This document shows, piece by piece, positions 45,087 to 53,053 of a stretch of 64,000 bases of DNA. The DNA is taken from contig JBARFJ010000019.1 of assembly GCA_049797115.1 (NCBI GenBank), positions 1-64,000 on the forward strand, written 5' to 3'. The notes beneath the pieces are model-generated. The model ran no database searches, was not told the origin of the DNA, and saw only the letters and a program-made list of their open reading frames with translations. Made by a program: the position numbers and the translations under genes. Numbering within the stretch: the stretch's first letter is position 1; each line of letters starts with the position of its first letter. Origin of the DNA: Aquirickettsiella sp049797115 (GTDB lineage: Bacteria > Pseudomonadota > Gammaproteobacteria > Diplorickettsiales > Diplorickettsiaceae).

Positions 45087-45860
45087 ATGCGTAAGCAATA
45101 TATCATCGGCAATTGGAAGATGTATGGTAATAAAACTTCCGTAGCTAAATTATTAAATAACATTAGGGATTTTGAGCAAAAAAATAAATACTCTGTAAAT
45201 ATGGTTGTGTGTCCTCCTTATGTTTTTCTTGAGCAAACGCAGATTATGCTTAAAAAAAGTCAGCTGCAATGGGGTGGTCAAAACATGGCTGCTCAGCAAG
45301 AAGGTCCCTACACGGGTGAGATATCAGGGCTTATGTTGGTTGAATTTGGTTGTCGATATGTTTTGTTAGGCCATTCCGAACGGCGTCATTGGCATGGAGA
45401 AACGAATGATCAAATCGCACAAAAATTTAATTTAGCTATAAAATTGGGTCTTACTCCCATCCTTTGCGTCGGCGAGACTTTAGCAGAACGTGAAGCCAAC
45501 AAAACCTATACTGTACTGCAAACTCAATTAGAAAAAATAGTAGCTTATGGTGGCGATGTTTTAAAAAGCGCTATTATTGCCTATGAGCCTGTTTGGGCTA
45601 TTGGTACAGGGCTGTCAGCCCAACCTGAACAAGCTCAAGAAGTACACCACTTTTTACGCGAGCAAATTAAATTTTTGAGCTCGGATCTTGCACAAGAATT
45701 ACCTATCCTGTATGGTGGCAGCGTTAAAGTCAGCAATGCTGAAGCTTTGTTTCAGATGCCCGATATTGACGGGGGCTTGATTGGTGGAGCATCATTAGAT
45801 GCGGTAGAATTTTTGCGTATTTATACAATATTTACTTCAATAGCAGGTCATACAGTTTAA
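45087..45860 (+). CDS. tpiA: Triosephosphate isomerase
   Basis: Interconverts dihydroxyacetone phosphate and glyceraldehyde-3-phosphate. It has 257 residues. Catalytic residues are visible: the Lys in IGNWKMYGN, the His in LLGHSERR, and the Glu in AYEPVWAIGTG with the mobile loop. YGGSVKVSNA and DGGLIGGASL form the phosphate site. First gene of the tpiA-secG-tRNA-Leu run, an order shared with other gammaproteobacteria. Confidence 0.97.
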   Translation: MRKQYIIGNWKMYGNKTSVAKLLNNIRDFEQKNKYSVNMVVCPPYVFLEQTQIMLKKSQLQWGGQNMAAQQEGPYTGEISGLMLVEFGCRYVLLGHSERRHWHGETNDQIAQKFNLAIKLGLTPILCVGETLAEREANKTYTVLQTQLEKIVAYGGDVLKSAIIAYEPVWAIGTGLSAQPEQAQEVHHFLREQIKFLSSDLAQELPILYGGSVKVSNAEALFQMPDIDGGLIGGASLDAVEFLRIYTIFTSIAGHTV

Positions 45861-45890
45861 TTTTTTAGCGTTCTAATAATTCATAGGTTT

Positions 45891-46280
45891 ATGTTACAGC
45901 AGTTTTTAGTTTTAATGCACGTTATTATTTCGATAGCATTGATTGCTTTGGTTCTAATACAACAAGGTAAAGGTGCCGAATTAGGTGCGACTTTTGGAAG
46001 CGCTGCTTCACAGACAGTCTTTGGTAGTCAAGGATCAGGTTCTTTTTTACTTAAATTAACGGGTCTACTCGCATTATTATTTTTTGTTACTAGTCTTAGC
46101 TTAGGTTATTTAGCTGGACAGACTACTAGGCGGGATCCCATTCAAAATTTGGCGAGCATGGCCCAACAATTACCATCCACAGTTAATGAGGCCAAAAAGA
46201 AAAATTTATCTATAAACAAAAACACAGGAAAATCAGCTGATCATCAACAATCTTATCCTCTACCGTCTGAATTTTCTTAG
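45891..46280 (+). CDS. secG: Preprotein translocase subunit SecG
   Basis: Small subunit of the SecYEG channel. It has 129 residues. Two membrane helices are visible (about residues 2-22 and 52-72), separated by the conserved QQGKGAELGATFGSAASQTVFGSQGSGSFL loop. The Lys/Asn-rich C-terminal tail is longer than in E. coli and variable in the family. It sits 31 bp after tpiA and 16 bp before tRNA-Leu. Confidence 0.95.
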   Translation: MLQQFLVLMHVIISIALIALVLIQQGKGAELGATFGSAASQTVFGSQGSGSFLLKLTGLLALLFFVTSLSLGYLAGQTTRRDPIQNLASMAQQLPSTVNEAKKKNLSINKNTGKSADHQQSYPLPSEFS

Positions 46281-46296
46281 GATTGTTCGTATCATT

Positions 46297-46381
46297 GCCG
46301 AAATGGTGGAATTGGTAGACACGCCGTCTTGAGGGGGCGGTAGCGCAAGCTGTGCCGGTTCGAGTCCGGCTTTCGGCACCA
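46297..46381 (+). tRNA. tRNA-Leu (anticodon GAG)
   Basis: A class II tRNA with acceptor arms GCCGAAA / TTTCGGC, the D-loop ATTGGTAGACAC, anticodon stem CCGTC/GGCGG around the loop TTGAGGG (anticodon GAG), a long variable arm, T-arm GGTTCGAGTCC, and an encoded CCA ending at 46381. Location after secG matches leuU of E. coli. Confidence 0.96.
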
Positions 46382-46390
46382 ACTATTTAT

Positions 46391-46423
46391 TATACTCACA
46401 GCAATGTAAAATGCGAAGAGTAT
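46391..46423 (+). repeat. TATACTC/GAGTATA element, copy E (33-bp deletion derivative)
   Basis: Keeps only the two ends: TATACTCACAGCAAT joined to AATGCGAAGAGTAT, about 10 bp after tRNA-Leu. The missing interior shows how the ends were defined. This is the only copy that is not immediately upstream of a gene. Confidence 0.75.
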
Positions 46424-46427
46424 TTTT

Positions 46428-46461
46428 ACACTTCAAGCTACTAGTCGATATCTTGAAGTGT
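46428..46461 (+). terminator. Possible terminator after secG/tRNA-Leu
   Basis: A perfect 10-bp inverted repeat (ACACTTCAAG / CTTGAAGTGT) with a 14-nt loop. A T6 run begins about 9 nt downstream, so it is not an ideal intrinsic terminator, but it is placed between convergent units. Confidence 0.5.
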
Positions 46462-46495
46462 TTATCTCAGTTTTTTGTTCTTCCTAAAAGCATTT

Positions 46496-46972
46496 TTATT
46501 TAACTTCTTCTGGTAACACAGAAGAATGATGTGATGAAATCAACCATTTGTGCCCATCCCAACGATAGGTGAATGTATAACGTGCATGAACCTTTTTTCC
46601 ACCTTTTAAAGTAAATGTATATAAACCGGTATCAATTGCTTTGTTACATCCTATCTTTATGGTGCGTGAATCGATTTTGCCCACCGGATGGTTACTTAAA
46701 AAGTCTTTAAAATAAGCTATCCGTTCAGCACTATTCACTCTGGGTTTGTTAGCAATTGTTGCCAATAATATCGCGTTATCCGTGTAATTAGCATTTACTC
46801 TAACAGGATTTCTGCTTTTAAGAGAGGCGTTCCAGCGATCAAATAGTGCGGCAATCTCTTGTTCGTTAGTTTTAACACACGCTATATGGTTACTTGAGCT
46901 CATCGCCATGATAGCGGGGGTTGATAATAAACTGCTTAATAAAACAGCTGTAATGATAGTTTTTTTACGCAT
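46496..46972 (-). CDS. Secreted SnoaL-like (SgcJ/EcaC family) protein
   Basis: A 158-residue protein with an N-terminal Sec signal (KKTIITAVLLSSLLSTPAIMAM). The mature part fits the NTF2-like SgcJ/EcaC/CaMKII-association fold: EQEIAALFDRWNASLKSRNPVRVNANYTDNAILLAT, then IGCNKAIDTGLYTFTLKGGKKVHARYTFTYRWDGHKWLISSHHSSVLPE. Such domains are small cone-shaped barrels, often of unknown role. The protein should be periplasmic. Element copy D lies 66 bp upstream. Confidence 0.82.
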   Translation of the reverse strand: MRKKTIITAVLLSSLLSTPAIMAMSSSNHIACVKTNEQEIAALFDRWNASLKSRNPVRVNANYTDNAILLATIANKPRVNSAERIAYFKDFLSNHPVGKIDSRTIKIGCNKAIDTGLYTFTLKGGKKVHARYTFTYRWDGHKWLISSHHSSVLPEEVK

Positions 46973-47038
46973 AGAAAATCCTTAAAAAATTAGAACTTAA
47001 TACCAATAATAGTAGGTTAGTTATCTGATGTCTGCAAT

Positions 47039-47130
47039 TATACTCTTCGTGCTTGAATTGTTGCCAGTGTTGCCATTTAATTCTCAATCCTTTCGCGGGA
47101 CTTGCCAAAAATCTAATTGCAGTGAGTATG
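47039..47130 (-). repeat. TATACTC/GAGTATA element, copy D (internally deleted)
   Basis: About 92 bp, from TATACTCTTCG at 47039 to GAGTAT at 47129. It has the TGTTGCC, CTCAATCC and CTTGCCAAAAATC blocks of the full copies but lacks about 30 bp of the middle. It lies upstream of the SnoaL-like gene in the shared orientation, directly after the dapD stop. Confidence 0.8.
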
Positions 47131-47132
47131 TA

Positions 47133-47957
47133 TTAACTATCTCTAAGTAATTCATTAATCGCAACTTTGGTTCGAGTCCGGTCGTCGATTTGTTTGATAA
47201 TGACCGCACAGTTGAGATGACAATGCCCTGTTTTAGAGGGCATACTGCCTGCGAGTACTACTGAACCTGCAGGTACGCGGCCATACACCACTTCATCGGT
47301 TTTACGATTATAAATAGGCGTATTACTCCCTATAAAAACACCCATACCAATGACACTATTTTCTTCAACTACTACGCCTTCTACCACCTCTGAGCGCGCG
47401 CCTATAAAACAGTTATCTTCAATAATGGTTGGCTTGGCTTGTAACGGCTCGAGTACACCACCAATGCCTACACCGCCAGATAAATGTACATTTTTACCAA
47501 TTTGTGCACAGGAACCCACCGTCGCCCAAGTATCTATCATAGTTCCTTCGTCAATATACGCGCCTATGTTAACGAATGAGGGCATAAATATCGTATTTTT
47601 TGCTACGAAGGAACCTTGGCGAATGCAAGCATTGGGTACAATACGTGGCGAACCATCTCTTGCAAAATCTTCGGCATTATAATGAGCATACTTTAATGGG
47701 ATTTTGTCAAAATAATGCGTATATCCCGCATCAAATAATTTATTGATATGAATTCGAAAGGACAATAAAATAGCTTGTTTTAACCATTCATGGACCTTCC
47801 AGGCATCGTTTATTTTTTCGGCAACGCGTAGTTTTCCTTGATCGAGTAATTCAATCGCTTCTAAAATTGCTGATTTACTAGAGTTATCTATAGTCTCAGC
47901 ATTAATCTCGTTGATATGTGGGTAAGCTTTTTCGATAATCGTTTTTAATGGTGTCAT
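47133..47957 (-). CDS. dapD: Tetrahydrodipicolinate N-succinyltransferase
   Basis: Lysine/diaminopimelate pathway enzyme using succinyl-CoA. It has 274 residues. The helical N-terminal domain (AILEAIELLDQGKLRVAEKINDAWKVHEWLKQAILLSFRI) is followed by a left-handed beta-helix of hexapeptide repeats (VNIGAYIDEGTMIDTWATVGSCAQIGKNVHLSGGVGIGGVLEPLQAKPTIIEDNCFIGARSEVVEGV). It supplies DAP for peptidoglycan. Confidence 0.96.
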   Translation of the reverse strand: MTPLKTIIEKAYPHINEINAETIDNSSKSAILEAIELLDQGKLRVAEKINDAWKVHEWLKQAILLSFRIHINKLFDAGYTHYFDKIPLKYAHYNAEDFARDGSPRIVPNACIRQGSFVAKNTIFMPSFVNIGAYIDEGTMIDTWATVGSCAQIGKNVHLSGGVGIGGVLEPLQAKPTIIEDNCFIGARSEVVEGVVVEENSVIGMGVFIGSNTPIYNRKTDEVVYGRVPAGSVVLAGSMPSKTGHCHLNCAVIIKQIDDRTRTKVAINELLRDS

Positions 47958-47989
47958 GGAGGAGAACTCATTTGGGTTTAAAAAAATAA

Positions 47990-50900
47990 TTACTCGGCTA
48001 TAGTGACTGTTTCAGTTTTACCTTCAAGTTCATTAAGGTTATCAGGACTCAGTTTAGAATGATAAATCAAAGTATAGACTACCGGCAAAATAAATAAGGT
48101 AAAAAGTGTACCGATAGACATTCCTCCCAAAATAACCCAAGCTAATTGGTTGCGTGCATGTGCCCCTGGACCGTTGGCCAATGCCAATGGAACGGCTGCT
48201 AACAACATGGTTGCTGTGGTCATGAAAATAGGACGTAAACGTAATGCAGCGGCTTCAATGACGGCTTCTTGTTCAGAAATATGCAGATTTTTTTGTAATT
48301 GTCTGGCGAATTCTACAATTAAGATCCCATGTTTAGTAATCAGCCCAATTAAGGTAATTAATCCAATTTGTGTGTAAATATTTAAACTTCCACCCACACA
48401 ATACAGTGCAAATAGTGCCCCGGTTAAGGATAAAGGGACAGCAATAAGGATAATAAAGGGCGCACGAAAGCTTTCAAATTGCGCAGCAAGAACAAGAAAA
48501 ATAAATAACAATGCAAACAAAAAGGTTTGTTGCATATTATTTCCGCCTTGTATGAATTGACGCGTTTCTCCTGAAAAATCAATTTGCACGTTATGAGGAA
48601 GAATTTTATTCGTTAATTGTGTTAAATACTTAACAGCATCACCGATGGTATAACCAGGAGTAAGATTAGCACTAAAAGTAACAGCGCGTAATTGCTGAAA
48701 ATGATTAAGGCTTAAAGGCGTAAATGAATTTTGTACATTGACGAAATTAGCTAAAGGAATCAGTTTGTTATTTTCGCCGCGCACATTAATCAGTTTTAGC
48801 TGCTGGTCAGTCGTCATATAATTTCTATTGAGTTGCGGGATCACTTGATAACTACGACCATCCCAATTAACCAGACTTGCTTGTGGTGCGCCGATGAGAC
48901 TATTCAAGCTATTCGCGATGTCACTCATACTAATGCCTAGTGAATTAGCTTTATCTCTATCAATATTAATTTGGATTTGATTAGCATCAATTTTGAGATC
49001 GGATTGTAGACCTAAAATATGTGGATTATTGTGTGTAATGGCTAACTGTAATTTTTTGCTAAATTGATTCAAGACCTCATAGCTGTCAGTACTTTTAAGA
49101 ACAAACATAAGCGGAGCATGTCCAGTAGCGCCAGGCAGTGCATGCGGACTAAATGGAAATGCTTGTAGACCAGTAATTCCCCAAAAACGCTTAAATAAAG
49201 TTTGAATAATATCGGTAGTTGTTTTATTTCGTTCTTGCCAGGGCTTTAAAATTAAAAAAGAGAGCGCGTTATTGGTGATGGGCATTCCTATTAAAGTAAT
49301 ATAAGTCTCAATCTCGGGAGTAGATTTATAGATTGCTTGAATTTTTGCCATATACTTTTCCATATAGGATAGGTTAGCCGACGTCGGTCCAGTTGCGGCA
49401 CTGATAATAAGACCTTGATCTTCTTGTGGTGCCAACTCGCTAGGTAAGATTTTAAATAATCCAAAACACACAAAATAAATCATTAGGCCGATAGCTAACA
49501 TAATTTTTCGATGGCTTATTGCCAGAAGTAAATATTTTTTATAAGCAGCTATCGCTACATGAAAAAAATGATCGACTTTTAGGCTAAAGCGTGAGGATTG
49601 CTGTTCTTGTTTTAAAAGCTTAGCGCACATCATCGGTGAAAGTGTTAAAGCAATAAAGCCTGAAATAATAACTGCTGCGGCCAAAGTAAAAGCAAATTCA
49701 CGAAATAATAAACCGGTTATATCGTTGATAAAACCAATCGGTGTATAAACAGCAGCTAAGGTTAATGTCATGGCAATGATGGCAAATCCAATTTCTTTAG
49801 TGCCGATAATGGCGGCGTTTTCCGGCGTTTTTCCTAAACCGATATGACGATGGATATTTTCTAACACTACAATCGCATCATCGACGACTAAACCAATACC
49901 TAACACCCAGGCTAAAAACGTTAATACATTTAATGTATAACCTAAGGCTAACATGGCGGCGCATACGCCCATTAAGGATAAAGGAATAGTGACTAATGGA
50001 ATTAAACCTGCACGAAAATTAGCTAGAAATAAAAAGATGATGGTAAATACAAATAAACACGCTTCAAAAATAGTCTTTTTTACATCATGCAAGGACGCAG
50101 CAATAAATTTTGCAGCATTCCAGACTAAATGAATTTTTATATCTCCCGGAGCCGCTTTCTCTAATTCGGGTAACACCGCTATGACTGCCTTGGAAACATC
50201 TAAAGGATTAGCGGTACTAAGAGATACGATACCCATAATGACTGATTTTTTGTTGCCATTAACCGTGGCACTGCTATCGTCCGACTCTACACCGAGTACC
50301 GCATGGCCCACATCCGATAAACGTACTAAATAATTATTTTGCTTATGAATAACTAAATGATTTAATTCGGCTGCTGTATGTATATCGGTATTGGTGTTGA
50401 TATTAATGATTTGATTGGGAGTAATCAGTGACCCAGAGGCTGATTGAATATTATTTTGCTGTAGGGCTGTCATAATGTCGCTAGCAGTTATTTGATGAGC
50501 AGCCATTTTTATCGGGTCAAGCCAAATCCGTAAAGCATACTGATTGTCACCAAATATTTGTGCTTGGCTAACGCCAGGAATAGTTTGTAAATGTGGTTGG
50601 ATAACTCGAATGAGGTAATCTGTAATTGCCGGAGGACTTAGTGTATTACTAGAAAATGAAATGAAAAGCGTTGGATCTGCGTCCGGATCTTTGGTATTAA
50701 TAACCGGATCTAAAACTGCTTTAGGTAATTGTTTGCGTACAGACGCAATTGCGTTACTGACATTGGTCATAGCTTTGGTTAGATCATAACCTAGCTTAAA
50801 TTGTAAAGTGATCCGGCTAGTACTTTGCTTGCTTGAGGAATGCATCAGATCGATGCCTTCAATACCGCCTAAAGCATTTTCTAGGGGCGTAGTAACAAAA

Positions 50901-51082
50901 CTTTCCATTAATTGTGCAGGTGCGCCCGGATAAGTGGTTTGTATGTTAATGACAGAAGGAGATATGGAAGGATATAAGCGTATCGGTAAGGATAAAAATG
51001 CCTTAACGCCGACTAGCAAAATGAACAAGCTTAAAACAATACTTAATACGGGTTTGCGGATAAACAGCTCAGTGAATTGCAT
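47990..51082 (-). CDS. RND-family efflux transporter (AcrB/MexB-like, HAE1-type)
   Basis: Proton-driven inner-membrane efflux pump. The ATG at 51082 gives 1030 residues beginning MQFTELFIRKPVLSIVLSLFILLVG; an in-frame TTG at 51097 overlaps the upstream gene but is less likely. Conserved blocks are LPIRLYPSISPSVINIQTTYPGAPAQLMESFVTTPLE, GIGLVVDDAIVVLENIHRH with the proton-relay Asp pair in helix 4, and the mirrored C-terminal half (GLITKHGILIVEFA, ALRLRPIFMTTATMLL). It forms a pair with the upstream adaptor. No outer-membrane TolC partner is in the window. The substrate is unknown. Confidence 0.95.
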   Translation of the reverse strand: MQFTELFIRKPVLSIVLSLFILLVGVKAFLSLPIRLYPSISPSVINIQTTYPGAPAQLMESFVTTPLENALGGIEGIDLMHSSSKQSTSRITLQFKLGYDLTKAMTNVSNAIASVRKQLPKAVLDPVINTKDPDADPTLFISFSSNTLSPPAITDYLIRVIQPHLQTIPGVSQAQIFGDNQYALRIWLDPIKMAAHQITASDIMTALQQNNIQSASGSLITPNQIININTNTDIHTAAELNHLVIHKQNNYLVRLSDVGHAVLGVESDDSSATVNGNKKSVIMGIVSLSTANPLDVSKAVIAVLPELEKAAPGDIKIHLVWNAAKFIAASLHDVKKTIFEACLFVFTIIFLFLANFRAGLIPLVTIPLSLMGVCAAMLALGYTLNVLTFLAWVLGIGLVVDDAIVVLENIHRHIGLGKTPENAAIIGTKEIGFAIIAMTLTLAAVYTPIGFINDITGLLFREFAFTLAAAVIISGFIALTLSPMMCAKLLKQEQQSSRFSLKVDHFFHVAIAAYKKYLLLAISHRKIMLAIGLMIYFVCFGLFKILPSELAPQEDQGLIISAATGPTSANLSYMEKYMAKIQAIYKSTPEIETYITLIGMPITNNALSFLILKPWQERNKTTTDIIQTLFKRFWGITGLQAFPFSPHALPGATGHAPLMFVLKSTDSYEVLNQFSKKLQLAITHNNPHILGLQSDLKIDANQIQINIDRDKANSLGISMSDIANSLNSLIGAPQASLVNWDGRSYQVIPQLNRNYMTTDQQLKLINVRGENNKLIPLANFVNVQNSFTPLSLNHFQQLRAVTFSANLTPGYTIGDAVKYLTQLTNKILPHNVQIDFSGETRQFIQGGNNMQQTFLFALLFIFLVLAAQFESFRAPFIILIAVPLSLTGALFALYCVGGSLNIYTQIGLITLIGLITKHGILIVEFARQLQKNLHISEQEAVIEAAALRLRPIFMTTATMLLAAVPLALANGPGAHARNQLAWVILGGMSIGTLFTLFILPVVYTLIYHSKLSPDNLNELEGKTETVTIAE

Positions 51083-51086
51083 CGGT

Positions 51087-52121
51087 TTACTTCTCAACTA
51101 TCACGACTGAATTTCCCTCTACTTTAAAACCACCCACGCTAATAATTTGATCTCCCGGATGAATAGCACTGCTCACCAACCCTATTTTTCCATCCTCATG
51201 AAAACGAATCTTGACGGGTGTTTTAATCGCTTTATGCTGAATGATGCGATACACAAAGCTGCCATTATCATCGGTATTGACTGCGGTTTCTGGGACGATA
51301 ATCAATGTTTGGGGTGAACCGATTTCAATTTTGATATCAACAAAAGCACCGGGAAGTAATGCTTGGTCGGGATTATTAAGACTGGCGCGCACCCCTAAAC
51401 TACGTGTGTCATTATCAATGTGTGAATCTAATGCATAAATAGTGCCAACAAATGTCTTGTTTGGGTAAGCACTCGCATGAATCAATATCTTGCTACCAAT
51501 AATTACTTTGCTTGCTTCAGTTCCAGGTATATTAAAATTTACCAATAAGGGATTAATGGCCTCCAAGTTGGTAATAGGCGTACTCGGATCAATAATATCG
51601 CCTAAATTGACCTGACGGAGACCTAATCGTCCACTGAACGGCGCGCGTAGGAGTGTTTGATCGAAAGCGGCTTGACTTTGCGCTTGTTTGGCGAGATCTA
51701 CTTGATAAGTTGCCGAAATTTTATCTAGGTCTGCTTTTGCAAATACCTTCTTTTTATACAAGGTTAAACCACGCTCATAGTCGGCTTTACTTAATTGTGT
51801 TTGCGCTTTAGCGGCAGCTAACTGAGCGCTTAAAATATCCGGATTAAGTTGTAGTAAAGGGGCTCCGACTTTAACATTTTCACCTGAACGGAAAAAAATG
51901 CCGGTAATGCGGCCAGATGTTTCCGCCTTGATGACGGTGCCTTGGCTGGCAGATAGACTCCCAACAGCCTCTAGCGTTTTTTGCCAAGATCCTAGGCATG
52001 CAGGAACAGCTTCCACCATTACTGGAGACGTGAGTTGAGGGCCTTTTTTATTATAAAAGGCGATGCTAATAGCGCTTGCAGCTATTAATATACTTAGAAG
52101 AACAGCGTAAACTAAGCGCAT
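51087..52121 (-). CDS. Membrane fusion (adaptor) protein of the RND pump
   Basis: Periplasmic adaptor (HlyD/AcrA family) of 344 residues. An N-terminal membrane anchor (YAVLLSILIAASAISIAFY) is followed by a lipoyl half-motif (LEAVGSLSASQGTVIKAETSGRITGIFFRSGENVKVGAPLLQLNPD), a coiled-coil hairpin (QLAAAKAQTQLSKADYERGLTLYKKKVFAKADLDK), the second lipoyl half (LLRAPFSGRLGLRQVNLGDIIDP) and a beta barrel. The stop is 4 nt before the transporter ATG. Confidence 0.94.
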   Translation of the reverse strand: MRLVYAVLLSILIAASAISIAFYNKKGPQLTSPVMVEAVPACLGSWQKTLEAVGSLSASQGTVIKAETSGRITGIFFRSGENVKVGAPLLQLNPDILSAQLAAAKAQTQLSKADYERGLTLYKKKVFAKADLDKISATYQVDLAKQAQSQAAFDQTLLRAPFSGRLGLRQVNLGDIIDPSTPITNLEAINPLLVNFNIPGTEASKVIIGSKILIHASAYPNKTFVGTIYALDSHIDNDTRSLGVRASLNNPDQALLPGAFVDIKIEIGSPQTLIIVPETAVNTDDNGSFVYRIIQHKAIKTPVKIRFHEDGKIGLVSSAIHPGDQIISVGGFKVEGNSVVIVEK

Positions 52122-52254
52122 ATTGTTATTTTCTTTATTTTTTGACGCTTTTATTTCAGTAAAAATACTGTGGACTAAGGACTATATAGGCTCAATAGCT
52201 CGAAATCAACCAAGCTACTTTGGAGTGGTAAATGCCAATGGGGGGGCTTCTATA

Positions 52255-53031
52255 CTAGATGACGTTTTGTTCTTCAGTGCGTTTGGTTAATACTTCATAA
52301 CCGGTTTCAGTAACCAGTAAGGTATGTTCCCATTGTGCCGATAGGCTATGATCTTTAGTTACGACTGTCCATTGATCAGGCATGAGTTTAGTAAAGCGTT
52401 TACCGGCATTGATCATCGGTTCGATGGTGAAAGTCATGCCAGGCACTAATTGTATGCCTGTACCGGTTTGCCCATAGTGTAGCACTTGTAGATCTTCATG
52501 AAAGAGTCGACCGATGCCATGGCCACAGTATTCACGTACCACAGAAAAACCTTCTGATTCCGCATACTGTTGTATACACGCGCCAATATCACCCAAATAA
52601 GCGCCAGGTTTGACTAAGCGTATGGACTTATATAAACACTCTTGAGTGACTCTTGATAAACGTTGCGCTAATATCGAAGGTTTCCCGACAAAAAACATTT
52701 TGCTGGTATCGCCATGGTATCCATCTTTAATAACAGTGACGTCAATATTAATCAGGTCGCCGTCTTTTAATACGCGATCGCTAGGAATGCCATGGCAGAC
52801 CTGATGATTAATAGAAGTGCAAATAGATTTCGGAAAGCCACGATAATTTAAGGGAGCAGGGATCGCTGCTTGTTCATTGACGATATAATCATGACAAATT
52901 TTATCGAGTTGATTGGTTGTGATGCCCACTTTCACATGTGGTGCGATCATTTCTAAAACTTCTGCCGCTAGCCGGCCAGCAATGCGCATTTTCTCAATTT
53001 CAGCGGGCGTTTTTATAATAATTGGTGACAT
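52255..53031 (-). CDS. map: Methionine aminopeptidase, type I
   Basis: Removes the initiator Met. It has 258 residues. The metal ligands sit in the conserved blocks INIDVTVIKDGYHGDTSKMF (two Asp), EYCGHGIGRLFHE (His), FTIEPMINAG (Glu) and SAQWEHTLLVTE (Glu). It lies 22 bp after secA on the same strand; the more common neighbour is rpsB. Confidence 0.96.
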   Translation of the reverse strand: MSPIIIKTPAEIEKMRIAGRLAAEVLEMIAPHVKVGITTNQLDKICHDYIVNEQAAIPAPLNYRGFPKSICTSINHQVCHGIPSDRVLKDGDLINIDVTVIKDGYHGDTSKMFFVGKPSILAQRLSRVTQECLYKSIRLVKPGAYLGDIGACIQQYAESEGFSVVREYCGHGIGRLFHEDLQVLHYGQTGTGIQLVPGMTFTIEPMINAGKRFTKLMPDQWTVVTKDHSLSAQWEHTLLVTETGYEVLTKRTEEQNVI

Positions 53032-53053
53032 ATTATTTGATTAAGATTAATAA

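Noticed and set aside
47350..47682. 110-codon ORF opposite dapD
   Set aside because: Antisense shadow of the beta-helix repeats of dapD; low-complexity Pro/Thr/Ser translation.
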